Notes: a model not told the origin generated them from the letters alone. Shown: positions 25,201-44,334, numbered from the stretch's first letter. The stretch: 64,000 nt of DNA from Asterias rubens (GCF_902459465.1 NC_047062.1:19847994-19911993), one strand, 5' to 3'. A program made the numbers and translations.

Positions 25201-26279
25201 ACCCAGACATGCAACTGTCAAAGTGCAAAAAAAGAGGAGTGGCCGATCACACTTAACTTTTGTACAGTGTTTTTAAGTTTTCTGTAATGCACTGTTTTTT
25301 TAAAAGAAAAAGAGGAAATCAGTTGAAAAGTTGCATGCCTGAAAACCTTTAATGGGCAGTGCAATGTTATGCAAAGCAAGTTTTGAATTTTGCCCTGGAC
25401 GGTGCCCTTTCAAAACTTTCTCAATGACTCTAAGATTATCAAATGGAAGCGCCCATTACAAAATGAAAATCGGCTTGCCATCTAAAAGATGAAATTACAG
25501 GCCTGCAAAGGCTCTGACACAACTTACCTGAGTAGCACGGCTAGTCTCGGTCTCAAGCTGTTGTTGAGTATGAGAAAGTTTGCCCTCTAGGCACGATACC
25601 ATGGTCTCCTTACTCTGCAGATCATGGGAGATTTTCTCTCGTTTCCGCTCCAGTTCTTGGCATGTCTCTGCGATGGACTGGTTGTCTCGTTTGAGAGACG
25701 CTTGCGCATTTTTTTCCTCCTCAGTTTTCCTCATCTGTTTCGGAAATCAGAATAAAGTGACATTTTTAGAGGAGCTGATTTTTCTGTGAATATTATCAAG
25801 CAAAACTAAACTTTTGAGGGATCAACGCCCAGTTCATACTTCAAGCGAAGCGTATTTGACGTGAATTTGACATCACAACTCTCTTACATGGTGTTTCCGC
25901 AAACCTTTCTATATATCACAACTCTCCTTTCGCAGCACTATTCGCAAGTGAGTTAAGCAGAGTTGAACTGCTGCAAATTATTTGTTACAAACTTGTGAAG
26001 TCAACATTTGCTTCGCATTTGAAGGAAGTATGAACCGGGCTTAATACTTTGAATGTTTCAATATTCGGAATACTATAACACATTAACAACTACAAAGAAA
26101 ACTGGGATTCATTTCTTAATCCTAACCTGCTTCTGGTAGGCCGCCTCTAAACTTTCCATCTGGAACTGTTTTTGCTTCTGCTCTTTGCCGAGACGTTCCA
26201 ACTTGGTCTCCATTTCTTGAATCTTCTGCAAGGCCTTGGCCGGTAGGCCATCCTTCCACTCGTCCACAACCCAACTCAT
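6009..26279 (-). CDS. CENPF: CENP-F (centromere protein F / mitosin), complete, 14 coding exons
   Basis: Giant coiled-coil protein of the outer kinetochore and nuclear envelope that links dynein regulators and microtubules in mitosis. Coding exons in transcript order: 26279-26127, 25734-25528, 25117-24898, 24374-24253, 23799-23634, 22829-22627, 21372-19529, 19311-16463, 15688-11025, 10497-10321, 9545-9375, 8919-7677, 7259-7039, 6203-6009. Phases join throughout, giving about 4144 aa, well above the roughly 3100-3200 of human CENP-F; the extra length lies in the central coiled coil. Diagnostic features are the N-terminus MSWVVDEWKDGLPAKALQKI, a second exon with ETCQELERKREKISHDLQ, a conserved block EAEQYLRNYTDLTKRYQK near residue 3800, basic clusters RRRTRLSARRR and KRRR, and the final CEIQ (human CKVQ), a CaaX farnesylation box. 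One intron has a GC donor. I am very confident of the family and fairly confident of each boundary. Confidence 0.93.
7410..7485 (+). repeat. Repeat with CTGAAGA...GGAAACGTCGAG core, copy 1
   Basis: CTCCTGAAGACAAGCAGAGT, then GGAAACGTCGAGAC and GGCTCTTTTCGGAGCCAACAC (itself a hairpin). Related copies: 50847-50915 (+), 52108-52185 (-), 53672-53745 (-). Lies in CENP-F intron 12. Confidence 0.6.
7675..7676 (-). promoter_or_regulatory. GC-AG splice donor of CENP-F intron 12
   Basis: The exon-intron junction reads AGAG|GCAAGT on the minus strand. This is the strong consensus for the rare GC donor class. The acceptor is AAGCAG|GG at 7259. Phase 1 + 2 gives an intact glycine codon. No GT donor in frame was seen nearby. 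Confidence 0.75.
7677..8919 (-). CDS. CENPF: CENP-F exon 12, end of rod, conserved C-terminal block and basic tail
   Basis: The exon starts EEKLQELKSECEQLKL after a TTACAG acceptor. Its coiled coil ends in EAEQYLRNYTDLTKRYQKVE, matching the human segment KEADEYLDKYCSLLISHEKL that lies in the C-terminal Rb-binding/leucine-zipper region. After this the sequence becomes Pro/Ser/Thr-rich with the basic cluster PGRRRTRLSARRRSS, a likely nuclear-localisation or microtubule-binding segment. The donor is AGAG|GCAAGT, a GC-type site (7676-7675); phase 1 joins the next exon only if it is used. Confidence 0.87.
9640..9940. repeat. Diverged copy of the GGCAGTGGACACTATTGG MITE in a CENP-F intron
   Basis: Internal blocks such as CATAAAATAACAAACCTGTG, TATACTATCAAC and TACCAAGTAAG match the clear copy at 48500-48889. 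The termini are worn away. It lies in the intron between CENP-F exons 10 and 11. Confidence 0.5.
11025..15688 (-). CDS. CENPF: CENP-F exon 9, giant 4.66-kb coiled-coil exon
   Basis: Entered at TTGTACAG and left at AAAG|GTAAGA, this one exon codes about 1554 residues (roughly 1922-3476). It starts DISKQQEVTKEKLQQLETEK and ends KDEDIESKK. It is a rod of heptads with recurring blocks of LESEL/LEELxxQL type. Human CENP-F also has its largest exons in this middle region and carries internal repeats there, so the extra length here could come from repeat expansion. Confidence 0.9.
16463..19311 (-). CDS. CENPF: CENP-F exon 8, coiled coil (residues about 972-1921)
   Basis: A 2849-bp exon. The TTACAG acceptor leaves one base that completes a glutamine codon, then the frame DSKILQDDYTKTLADKEG stays open to a GTATGT donor. 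It is almost entirely heptad coiled coil without prolines. It has no obvious catalytic or globular segment and is probably a spacer rod. Confidence 0.9.
19529..21372 (-). CDS. CENPF: CENP-F exon 7, coiled coil (residues about 358-971)
   Basis: A 1844-bp exon entered at TTTACAG and left at a GTAAGTG donor. Its start, LEELGRKSKQITQELECKRH followed by NAEAARQTQEQRFKEREKE, aligns with the human stretch containing LEQKLKKLTEDLSCQRQNAE, which is one of the best anchors for the CENP-F call. The rest is continuous Glu/Lys/Gln-rich heptad repeat. Confidence 0.9.
21691..22494. mobile_element. 800-bp inverted repeat element with about 225-bp arms
   Basis: The left arm (21691-21915) GTATATTTGGTTTGCGGTAA...CCGCGGAGTAGATAATCGG... 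reappears reverse-complemented at 22270-22494 with few differences. The 350-bp centre ends with CTGACGA-hairpin-GAAAC (22205-22235). The open frame at 21960-22142 has no recognisable domain. It lies in CENP-F intron 6. The arrangement fits two copies of one repeat in head-to-head orientation, as seen for the LTR-like ends of Penelope-type retroelements; that assignment is inference. Confidence 0.7.
22627..26279 (-). CDS. CENPF: CENP-F exons 1-6, N-terminal module (residues 1-357)
   Basis: The ATG at 26279 opens MSWVVDEWKDGLP, nearly superimposable on the vertebrate start, so the start is secure. Exon 1 codes 51 residues, exon 2 codes 69, and both are phase 0. Exon 3 ends in phase 1 and its G joins TG of exon 4 to make valine. 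Exon 5 is a low-complexity linker (KTSQPHVQGAPDLMCFDS) instead of coiled coil and matches the Pro/Ser-rich break in the human protein. Exon 6 resumes heptads with LQLEKA-type repeats. The human N-terminal region binds microtubules; that role here is inferred from conservation. Confidence 0.88.
22975..23115 (+). repeat. tRNA-derived SINE fragment
   Basis: GATTTGAATCCC (B-box-like) is followed by TTTTTTCACAGGAACCAGG and AAAGTACTTAGTATACAGTA. The same core, AAAGTACTGAGTATACAGTG, is at 61110-61130, and the CACAGGACT part at 60955 in reverse. Dispersed SINE family, in CENP-F intron 5. Confidence 0.55.
23402..23555. repeat. MITE with GGGCCTTTCTCAAACCTCGG ends
   Basis: Left GGGCCTTTCTCAAACCTCGG and right CCGAGGTTTGAGAAAGGCCC are exact reverse complements over 20 bases. 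About 150 bp, in CENP-F intron 5. Confidence 0.75.
23879..24163. repeat. GGGCCCA/GAGCTGCTTAA foldback repeat
   Basis: Left GCGCCCAATCTCATAGAGCC and right GCAGCTCTACGAAAGTGGGC form imperfect inverted ends. Related elements lie at 60228-60425 and 63346-63570, and a fragment at 1975. It lies in CENP-F intron 4, abutting exon 4. Confidence 0.6.
25827..26040. repeat. MITE with GCCCRGTTCATACTTC ends
   Basis: GCCCAGTTCATACTTC at the left mirrors GAAGTATGAACCGGGC at the right, with a nested ACATGGTGTTTCCGCAAACC motif that also occurs at 21710, 22470 and 48903. A related element is at 57718-57882. It lies in CENP-F intron 1. Confidence 0.65.
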
Positions 26280-26336
26280 ATTGGACTGGCACCTTGCAGG
26301 TTGAAGGCCGCAAAGTTACTTCCAGTACATCAATAC
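26280..26336 (-). promoter_or_regulatory. CENP-F 5' UTR part of first coding exon
   Basis: An acceptor-like ACGACAG ends at 26337, giving about 57 untranslated bases before the CENP-F ATG. They hold a minimal upstream frame, ATG TAC TGG AAG TAA. Human CENPF also has a non-coding first exon, which supports splicing here. Confidence 0.4.
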
Positions 26337-26420
26337 CTGTCGTTTGTATAAATTAGCACGCTGTTAGTGTCTGCAACATCTAGCATCACTTGGACATGAA
26401 GCCCAACACTCAGTAAGCCT

Positions 26421-26577
26421 ATAACGGCCGAGTTATAGTCGGTCGCGCGATGGTCGGGCGTCGGAAATCTTGACGCGCGATCATAAAAAGACATGGTTTT
26501 TAGGCCTCAGTCTTAGGATTGCGCGCAAGTCTTCCGTCGCGCGACCATCGCGCGACCGACTATAAACCGGCCTTTAG
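26421..26577. repeat. GC-rich 157-bp palindrome near the CENP-F start
   Basis: TATAGTCGGTCGCGCGATGG (26435-26454) pairs with CCATCGCGCGACCGACTATA (26545-26564). Pairing continues inward (GCGTCGGAAATCTTG against AAGTCTTCCGTCGC). It begins about 85 bases upstream of the proposed first coding exon and is a likely foldback MITE in the 5' intron. Confidence 0.7.
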
Positions 26578-26990
26578 ACATTATTATGGTCCTCTTGAAA
26601 TGCATTTGTAAATTTGTATAAAAATGATTTAGATTTTTCAAGTCTGACCCCTTTCAATTTTGAAAACATGAACTGCTTTCAAGATCAACTTGTACTTTAT
26701 TTAGTCCCCGCCCTGGGGGACTTAGGACTTCCGAATAGCCTGGACCACGTACACAGGGATGTGTGCAAAAAAACTATGCCCCACTAGCTGAAACAATTCT
26801 CAGCAGAGACTTGGCCAAATTTGTACAGTTTGTTTCCCTGCAGATGCAGTATCGGAACAAAACAGGGGACTTTGCCACAATTGTACAATTTTGTGTTGCC
26901 CGGCATCCTTCTTTCTCACCATAGCACAGTGACTTTTTGAGCATTGTTGTGCAAAATTTGTGATAAATCTTATTTTACCTCCTTGGCCAT

Positions 26991-27113
26991 GTCGGTGCTT
27001 ACTCCTACCTTAGAATTATGAGTTGTTCCGCGATCGTCTCCAAGAACGTGGAGATGATAGCGGAACGAACCTCAGTCACTCATGATAGTTCTAGAGTAGG
27101 ACTAGTCGGTGCT
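26991..27113. mobile_element. 105-bp foldback MITE with 9-bp target duplication
   Basis: GTCGGTGCT stands on both sides (26991-26999 and 27105-27113). Between them, ACTCCTACCTTAGAATTATG and TCATGATAGTTCTAGAGTAG form inverted ends, with inner arms GTTCCGCGATCGTCTCC and GGAGATGATAGCGGAAC. A 9-bp duplication fits Mutator-like elements (inference). Confidence 0.75.
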
Positions 27114-27384
27114 AATGCAATGGTGCCGGGACTTTAAATTTCAACTGATGTGTGTATACAAATTCTACTGACTGTGACTGTGAGTGGGACTCACCAGCCC
27201 AGGGCCAGGAGAAGTGACTCAAAATCAAATATAAATTGCAAAATAAAGTTACGGATTGATTCCAGAATCAAGATCCAATTTGCAAACTGGATTTCATGTG
27301 AATCAGATAGGCCTACTTGCGATAACGTTACCCTCCTCCCGACGGACGGCGAAGCTGGATTCGCAGTCGGGAGGAAGGTTACTA

Positions 27385-27856
27385 CTTTATTGGGATGTCG
27401 GACACTTCGTACCTTTGCCACTTCCTACCCTGGACACTTCGTACCTTCGGGACACTTCGTACCGTAACCAAATTGGTCACTTCGTACCGTGGGTGGGGTA
27501 CAAAGTGACCAATTTGGTTACGGTACAAAGTGTCCCGAAGGTACGAAGTGTCCAGGGTGAACCCTCGGCCGAGGCACTTTGTACCTTTATTAAAATATGT
27601 ATTCCTCAATAATTTAATGTCCGTTGAGATAAAAATTATTTCATAATCATCCGATCACGAAGCACAAATTAATCATAAACGATGCAGAAGCCCCGAATTA
27701 GTACGAAGGTATGAAGTGACTCGTGAGAAGTTAATTAAGGTACGATTACGAAGTGTCCAAGGTACGAAGTGTCCAAAGTCACTTCGTACCTTGAAAGGTA
27801 CGAAGTGTCCAGGGTACGAAGTGGCAAAGTACGAAGTGTCCTGACACCCTTTATTG
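27385..27856. mobile_element. 456-bp nested-palindrome element with perfect 8-bp target duplication
   Basis: CTTTATTG flanks both ends (27385-27392, 27849-27856). The element (27393-27848) starts GGATGTCGGACACTTCGTAC and ends GTACGAAGTGTCCTGACACC. The unit GGACACTTCGTACC, or its complement, recurs about a dozen times. A second strong palindrome sits inside the left part (about 27427-27557). No open frame. Confidence 0.85.
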
Positions 27857-27937
27857 ACTGTCGTGTCAGTGTCAACTGGGTCAAGTCAACCCCTTTTGTT
27901 TTTTGGTTGGGCTTTTAATTTTTTCATTAAATGAAAA

Positions 27938-28076
27938 GGATAACTTTCCGTATGGCGCCACCACTTTTTCACTCTTTTTTACTAAAAGGGATATCTCATT
28001 GAGGTAAATTAGATACTATATTAATTATTATTTCATATCGAATGAAAAAGTGGTGGCGCCATACAGAAACTTTTGT
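27938..28076 (-). mobile_element. GGCGCC MITE, copy B, inverted relative to copy A
   Basis: GGATAACTTTCCGTATGGCG...CACTTTTTCACTC on the left and GAATGAAAAAGTGGTGGCGC plus CATACAGAAACTTTTG on the right. The interior TATCTC...TTAGATACTATA matches copy A reversed. AATGAAAA flanks both sides (27930-27937, 28077-28084), a probable 8-bp target duplication. Confidence 0.78.
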
Positions 28077-28677
28077 AATGAAAAATTTCCATGAATACAC
28101 TACTCAATTATTTATAACTTTTTGTACAGACTTATGTGTTGTCTGCTGTTTAAAGTGTGTGTCAAAAAATATAGCACTTTACCACCCACGCAAGACTATA
28201 CAGTCAAAGACACTGAGATGAGACAAGACTCAGTCCTAACTCCATCATGCACTACGGTCAGAGATGGTCAGCAGACTCATTTTTAAAGTGTAGATCACAG
28301 GTGGCACAGTTTTTAAATTTTATATATAGGCCTAAAAAGGCTAAACTAAATTAATAGACATCTGAATCTGATCGTCAAAACCGTGTGTGTCACAGTCGGT
28401 GGAACCTTAGGTGGAACCTACAAAAAGAGCATGTCAAGCTTGGACATCCAAGTATTAGTTTGAATCCATCATTACAATTTGTCTGACATGTCTGAACATG
28501 AATTAAATATCGTTGGCAAATAAAACAAACATTTATTTTTTACAAAAATTAAACAGTATATCTGAGCTGTTTTTCAATGAAAACATTTGAGATAAACAAA
28601 AGGTTTAATGCAAATATACATAACTATCGTTGAAATCAAAACAGTTTGTGAGATCTTAGGCAAATTTATTGTACTTA

Positions 28678-28800
28678 CTCAGTTGGTTTCAAAAACTTAA
28701 CGATCACCGGGACACGACTAATGTCACTTCCGTTTTTTCATATGACTGCTTTAAAAACGGCGCACAAAGGAAAGAATTTTTACGGTGCGCTGATTGGTCA
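28678..28800 (-). promoter_or_regulatory. Candidate CENP-F promoter and untranslated first exon
   Basis: Read on the minus strand: CCAAT (28797-28793), then an ETS-type CGGAAGTGAC (28732-28723), then TTTGAA (28693-28688) matching the cell-cycle homology region (CHR), then a good donor CTGA|GTAAGT at 28678. CCAAT plus CHR is the usual arrangement in G2/M genes controlled by the DREAM/MMB complex, the class to which human CENPF belongs. The proposed intron to 26337 is 2.3 kb. This is inference from motifs and position. Confidence 0.4.
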
Positions 28801-29079
28801 ATGGCGGAGTCTTTTTCAATGTATATAAATATTAAACTCTTTTATGATACCATCAAAATAATTCTGAAAATAAGACGGCAGTTAAAAATATGTTAGTTCC
28901 ATTTTATAATTTAACGCGGTGATGTTAAATGTTAATTGTATTTTTAAAATTCAATTTAAGAATGTTTGAAAACAGTAACGGTTCATAACATCCAAGATAA
29001 TCTTAATCACAAGGTGGCGCTATGTCATCAACAAAAAACGTCGGCACTGCGACGCAGTTGTTAGAAGCAAAATATCACT
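28801..29079. other. Spacer upstream of the candidate CENP-F promoter
   Basis: AT-rich, with no frame or repeat that I can define. Confidence 0.4.
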
Positions 29080-30500
29080 TTGTTTGACGGCATTCCTACG
29101 CTGATATAATGTTAATTCCACGTCAGTTAGACGTTGGGTTTGACCAAAAACCTATGTCAATTTGACGTCGCCCTTTGGTGCATTCAACGTTTGTAATACC
29201 GTGGTGTTGACCAAATTAGACACTCGCGTCCAACCGACGTCACCAGCAACGTCTAGCAGACGTTATATCAACCTTCTAACAATGCAATAATGACTTGACT
29301 GGACTTGATTCCAGCATTGATATAACATTGGCTAGACCTTTTATAGACGTTACCCAGATAGGACGTAGTTGAACAGCGTTAAATAAAATGTTAAATTACG
29401 TCAGCAAATCAACGTTGAAACAACGTTACATTAACATTATTTTGGTTGTCTCATTAACTTTGACCTGAGTAATGAGGATAATTTTATGCATTTTTCCTAC
29501 ACTACACTACGTATATTACACTACTACATATACATGCTACCCCCCGTAAACCTATGTTTTATAACATAATCTGCAGTCATGCTTTTTTAAAAAGTTAATT
29601 GGTAAAAATTTTAATTAATAATTAGCAACTGGAAAAAAAAATCATTTAATTTCCCAATTATACACCAAAGTTGTTGCATATTAACTTCGAGTTTGGACTG
29701 CTATTTGTATCCGGCTATAAATTTGCATATTGAGGTCAACCTGAGGCAACGTTGACACCTGACCAAAGTATGACGTCTAACTACTACAATCAACGCCAAA
29801 TTGATGTCAAAAGTTGACCTTTAAATGACGTTTTACTGATGTCAGTAAATTGACTCCAAGTTTTCATCACGGGATGACCTCATAAAAGTGACGTTGTATT
29901 AACGATCAGCATATTACTCTATACCATGACCAAAACATAAAGTCTAACTAACTACTTCATTCAGCGCTAAATTTATGTCAAAAGTTGACCATTAAATTAC
30001 GTTTTACTGATATCAATTATTTGACACCAAATTGACATCACAGATTGACCTTAAAATTACGATGTATTAATGTCAGCATAATGACTCAAAAATTACATCT
30101 CAACGTGACCAAAATATTACGTATAACTAACTACTTAATTCCAACGCCTAATGTCAAAAGTTGAATGACGTTTTACTGATGTCAATAATTTGACGCCAAA
30201 ATAACATCGCAGGTTGACCTTACTATGCTTTGCAAAAACGTCAGCATGATGACTTCAAAATGACATATACACATGACCAAATAACGACGTCTAAATAACG
30301 TCATTAGTTTCACACCTCACTGACGTCTCCATTTGACCACACGTCGACGTCTTACTGACGTCAAAATTTAAACACCAACCCGAACGTCATAGGTTGACCA
30401 TACTATGACGTCACACAAACGTCAGGCACCGACGGCGACGTACACCGACCTAAATTGACCCTTGTTAACGTCAGCCCGACGTCGGTGTGCTGTGTGGGTA
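29080..30500. repeat. TGACGTC-rich tandem array
   Basis: The stretch is saturated with (T)GACGT, AACGTC and TTGACC. From 29761 four degenerate units are visible, each starting GACCAAA and TA.CTA (29761, 29928, 30107, 30275), with spacing of 167, 179 and 168 bases. It closes with CCCGACGTCGGTGTGCTGTG. It is probably the interior and end of a DNA transposon with repeated subunits. No coding frame. Confidence 0.7.
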
Positions 30501-31007
30501 CCGAGTCTCATGCATTAGGCGTGTGAGACTCACTCATTATGGGTCTGCTCCGCAACCATTTTTCTCCCGCATTGGGGCCAGACCGGGTAAAACGTAAAAT
30601 AATGTATGATACAAAAAAATAACCAACAATTTTACCGTTGTGGAAATCCTAGAAAATTTCCATAAAAACACAAACACAAAGACAATAACTGATTTCTCCG
30701 TGATTTGAGACTCATTGCGTTTGTAACTAAAAGGTTAGATATCCACAATGTATTGCCAGTAGTCCCCTCCTTCATTCTCCAAGTTGAACATTCTCACCAT
30801 AAAAATAAATAAGTGTGGCATAAAATCATTCAGCACAACAAAACAAGCAATTTTAAAGGGGTGTTACTGACACGGTTGGTTCAGAGGCTCATTGTGTCTT
30901 ATGTCCTTGCTCTAAAAAGGTCTTAAAATCTGTATTAGGATGCATTGAGCAGCTTATTGCCATTAGATTCAAGAGTGATTACCAAACGTAGACCCCTACC
31001 TTCCCTT

Positions 31008-31955
31008 TAAAGGGGCTACAAAGGGTGATGAAAGTGACAAGGTGGACAAGAGTTCATTTGAACTACATACAACATTATGCTATTTTAAATAATTGCATAT
31101 AACATTTGCATAGGCCTATAGTTTCCTCAAGTTCAAAATTACTAACACCCAGTTATAATCCGTATGTCCCACTGTATTAGCTTAATTGAATTCCATAAAC
31201 AACCAAACATTGCATTGTTAAAATGCTTGGCTTGGGTCCAAGTTATTTGTACCTGTGTCTGGACATTTTGAAAAGCCTTGAAGATGTTTACTTATTTTAT
31301 TTACAAACAATATTGTTGTGAGTGAGGTTCATGAATCTACTATCCTTCTGAAGAACCAGTACAACAGATTTTGGTCCACGCAGGACTAGAATAATCAACA
31401 ATTAGACAACACAGTCTGAAAATTAATGTATCTGATGGAACGTTTCTCAGATTCAAAATTAGGGGGCTAAAAAAAGATACATTTTCCCAGTTACTCTGAT
31501 GTGAACTGATTCTTAAAATGCTTACCATTGAAAGCTGAATGAAACAAGTAAGTTGTTGGCTCCATTAATTTAAATTAATCTAAAGGGGCTAAATTATTGA
31601 TGAAAGTGAGAAGTTGGACACACTATAATTTATTTATAAAAAGCAGACATAATGCTACTTCTTCTAAATGTAGCATATGTGTTTGTTTCCTCAAGTTCAA
31701 AATTACCGACTGAATCCAGTTAATAGCCTAATCCTTCGAACATAAGGATTAAGGTATTAACCGGATTTATTCCAAAAACACAATCACAAATTCCTCTATT
31801 AAAATTGTTGGCTCGGATCCAAGTTACTTTTCCCTGTGTCTGTACACTTTGAAGAGCCTTGAAGATGTTTACTTATGTTATTTACACACAATTGTCATGA
31901 GAGAAGTTCGTTAGAAAATTCCTTGAAGAACCAGAACAACAGATATGGAAGTGCC
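31008..31955 (+). repeat. Tandem duplication, two units of about 570 bp
   Basis: Unit 1 (about 31008-31380) and unit 2 (about 31580-31955) share GATGAAAGTGA, TTTCCTCAAGTTCAAAATTA, CTTGAAGATGTTTACTTA and GAAGAACCAG in the same order and orientation, offset by 564-580 bases. Non-coding, in the LC3 upstream region. Confidence 0.7.
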
Positions 31956-32526
31956 TTGGAAGGAAGCGGCCATTTGTGCTATAACTGTAACAAAGAAAAT
32001 GTTTTCAATTCATCTCGAAATATAAACCAATGTTTGTATGAAGAGCAGCAGTGGACATTGATTTGATGTGAGTATTGCTTATAGAAAACAATGGAACGAT
32101 GAAGGCCAAAAGATGATGACGTTAGCCTTGTGGTAATGATCAATACACCTGTTATAGCGACCTCAATCAGACAACCGACCAATCAGAGGCAAAGAAAGTA
32201 TGGTGACGTCAACATTGATCGCCATGTTTTGTAGTATTTAGTAGTGTGTGGCGAACGGTGGCGAAAGGTTGATTTGTATACATTCTGCGTACATTTGTAT
32301 TTACACGAGTAACACATTGACCGTCTCTACTGAAGCGAATCAACAAAATATGGTACTGGTAGTAGTGTAGTGTTGTCGTCGTACCATATAATACTGGTAT
32401 TATACTATAGAGTAATAAAGGGAAAAGGAATAAACTAAACGCTGTGTATGCTGTTGGATCCCAGGACTAAAAACCCAAGTGACGGTTTCAGTTTTTACGT
32501 GGTGCTAGCGGAGAATTATAACCAGA

Positions 32527-42048
<9,522 letters not shown>

Positions 42049-42680
42049 TAACACTTCAAGATTTATAGCACATCAAGAGACTACTATAGGAGGATCGAGC
42101 AACTTCACAAAGATGTATATTTTTTTTTGCAGAATATCATACGAAAAAGTAACGTGTATATAATAATAATGATGAAAAATGAGTGGGTTTAGACAATTTG
42201 CTTTGACGAATTCATCTTTCTTCAAAAACTTTATTAATTTTATGTGTTTGTTTTCTTTGGAATGGTACGATTTCAAAGAGTGTCTTGAGTGGCGTGTTGG
42301 GAATTTATTTATCAAGTCATATTTCTGCCCAAAGCTACAGAACTCTCAAATGTAATCTCTTAAGTGAATGAAATTTATATCTCCTGATACTTTTAGCTGT
42401 GTGTGTGTCCAGAGATTGTGTGGTTCACGGCTACTTCATACTGAAATATTTGTGTCAGTAACTAATTCATTTGAAAGCAAGAGAGCATTGGCTAATGCAG
42501 ACTAAAAGCCAGTATTAATGAAATGCTGTTGAGCACTCTAATTCAAGAGTTCCATGTTCTTATGTTATCTATCTGTACAGTCAATGTCTTCACAAGTTCA
42601 CTTCTGTTTTATTTAATAACAATTAAGGTAACAGTACAGTGTTCAAGTTGAACACAGTTCAAAATAAAACAATAAAAATT
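42049..42680 (+). terminator. LC3 3' UTR and poly(A) signals
   Basis: After the TGA the sequence is AT-rich without a usable frame. Two AATAAA hexamers at 42663 and 42671 form the likely polyadenylation site, which implies a 3' UTR of about 640 bases. Confidence 0.55.
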
Positions 42681-44334
42681 CAGTATGGAAGTTTGAAACC
42701 CATCGATGTGCTTTTTATTTTGCATCCTATCAGAAATTGTTAAAACTGCCATTAAAAAAACCCATTTTGAATGCTCAGCCAAGCATGATCATTTTGTATT
42801 CAAGAAATAACTTGTTCTGCATGAACGGTATTGTTCTGGCAACCTAAATGTTTAGGTGCGATAGCATTATTACTCACTGAGCCATTCCACTAATTAGGAT
42901 GAAGCTCATACCATAAACAAATGACTCTGGTCTGGTAACAAGTGCAGAAATATTTTTCCCATCCCCCTAAACCCTTCCCCAGAGAGTGATGTGTGGGTTG
43001 AAACGTTTTAAAAAGGATTGGCAAAGCTTAGAGTTTTAGCTTTTTAACCAAGCTTAAACATCTTAATACACGTTAAGCTTGGTCGTCAAATGCGTTGCCC
43101 GCGGAATGACCACTTTTGTTTTTTATCACCTTATTCACTCTCTCAAATGTCAAAATTTCTATCAAACATAGAATTCATCTGCACGGATGTAAAACGCACC
43201 TAATTTGTATCTTGACTTATGCTTAAAGGATGTGTAATTGCATTCCTTATGGATTTGTTTTGTCAAGAATAAAATTTAACCGATTAGTACCCAAGGCATG
43301 TACGATGTTCACACTTCTGAAGTTACTAACGTACTAAACATGTTTTCCCCTTGGGGGAGTGGCAGTATAGAAAATGAGTTTTGCATAACCACAAAATGAA
43401 ATTTGATTCACATACCAATTTAGACGTAATTATTTTCAAACAGAGCTGTCATAGGCATGTAGGCTGCTATGTTAATAACTAATAAGGTGTTGGGGGAATT
43501 TTCGGGGAGAGATGTGAGAAAAATGTTAGAAATCACATCTGGACATTCTATTCTAGTCCATGCACAATTTAATCTTCTAAAACTAAAGTGTGTATATATA
43601 GCATTATTTTTGTACTGCTTAATAATTTAGAACAAACAAATTGTAATCCTATACAAATTTGCCCCGAAATTGCGTGGTTTTCCTTTTACTTTGCGAACTA
43701 ACACGGTCGGCCATATGAATGGCAGACTGTGTTATCCGATGATGTAATTTGGAGGCATGTTTGTGTGGATCATTGTATTCTACTTTTACAACATCTTTCT
43801 AACCATATGCATTTGATAACAAACGGTTACAAACACTTTTTCAAAGACCAAGTCGACCGATCCAAGGAAACGTGTTCCTTTAACAAAGCAACTAAATCAT
43901 AAAATGATTATCTGTGAATAATGAATGATATTATTACAAAATTAATGGTTATCACTCGGTAAAATAAAAATATAAAAAAAACAACTAAAAAAAACACATT
44001 ATTGGCACTGCCAAGTTATTTTTGTTTCTTGAGTAGCACATGAGTATCAACTCACTGCCATATTTGCAAAAATTCATTTCATGTAATAAGGAATTTTCAT
44101 CACATTGAGTCTGCGGGGAAACCGTGTCCCATATGGTATTGTTTCCAGCTGCCTATGTTACTGACTATGGAGTGCAATGACTGTAGGTGTACATCACTAT
44201 GTGAACAGCTGGTTCGTCATTCGCACTAGATTACATCAATGTAACAGACTGTCATGACACTACTGCAGAATTGGAGCTGATATTTTCTAATGGTTAAAGG
44301 GTGTGCACAGCATTGGAAGAATATATAAAATAAA

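Noticed and set aside
27150..27612. Overlapping frames on both strands near 27.2-27.6 kb
   Set aside because: They are translations of the palindromic transposon; similar peptides appear on both strands because the DNA is self-complementary.
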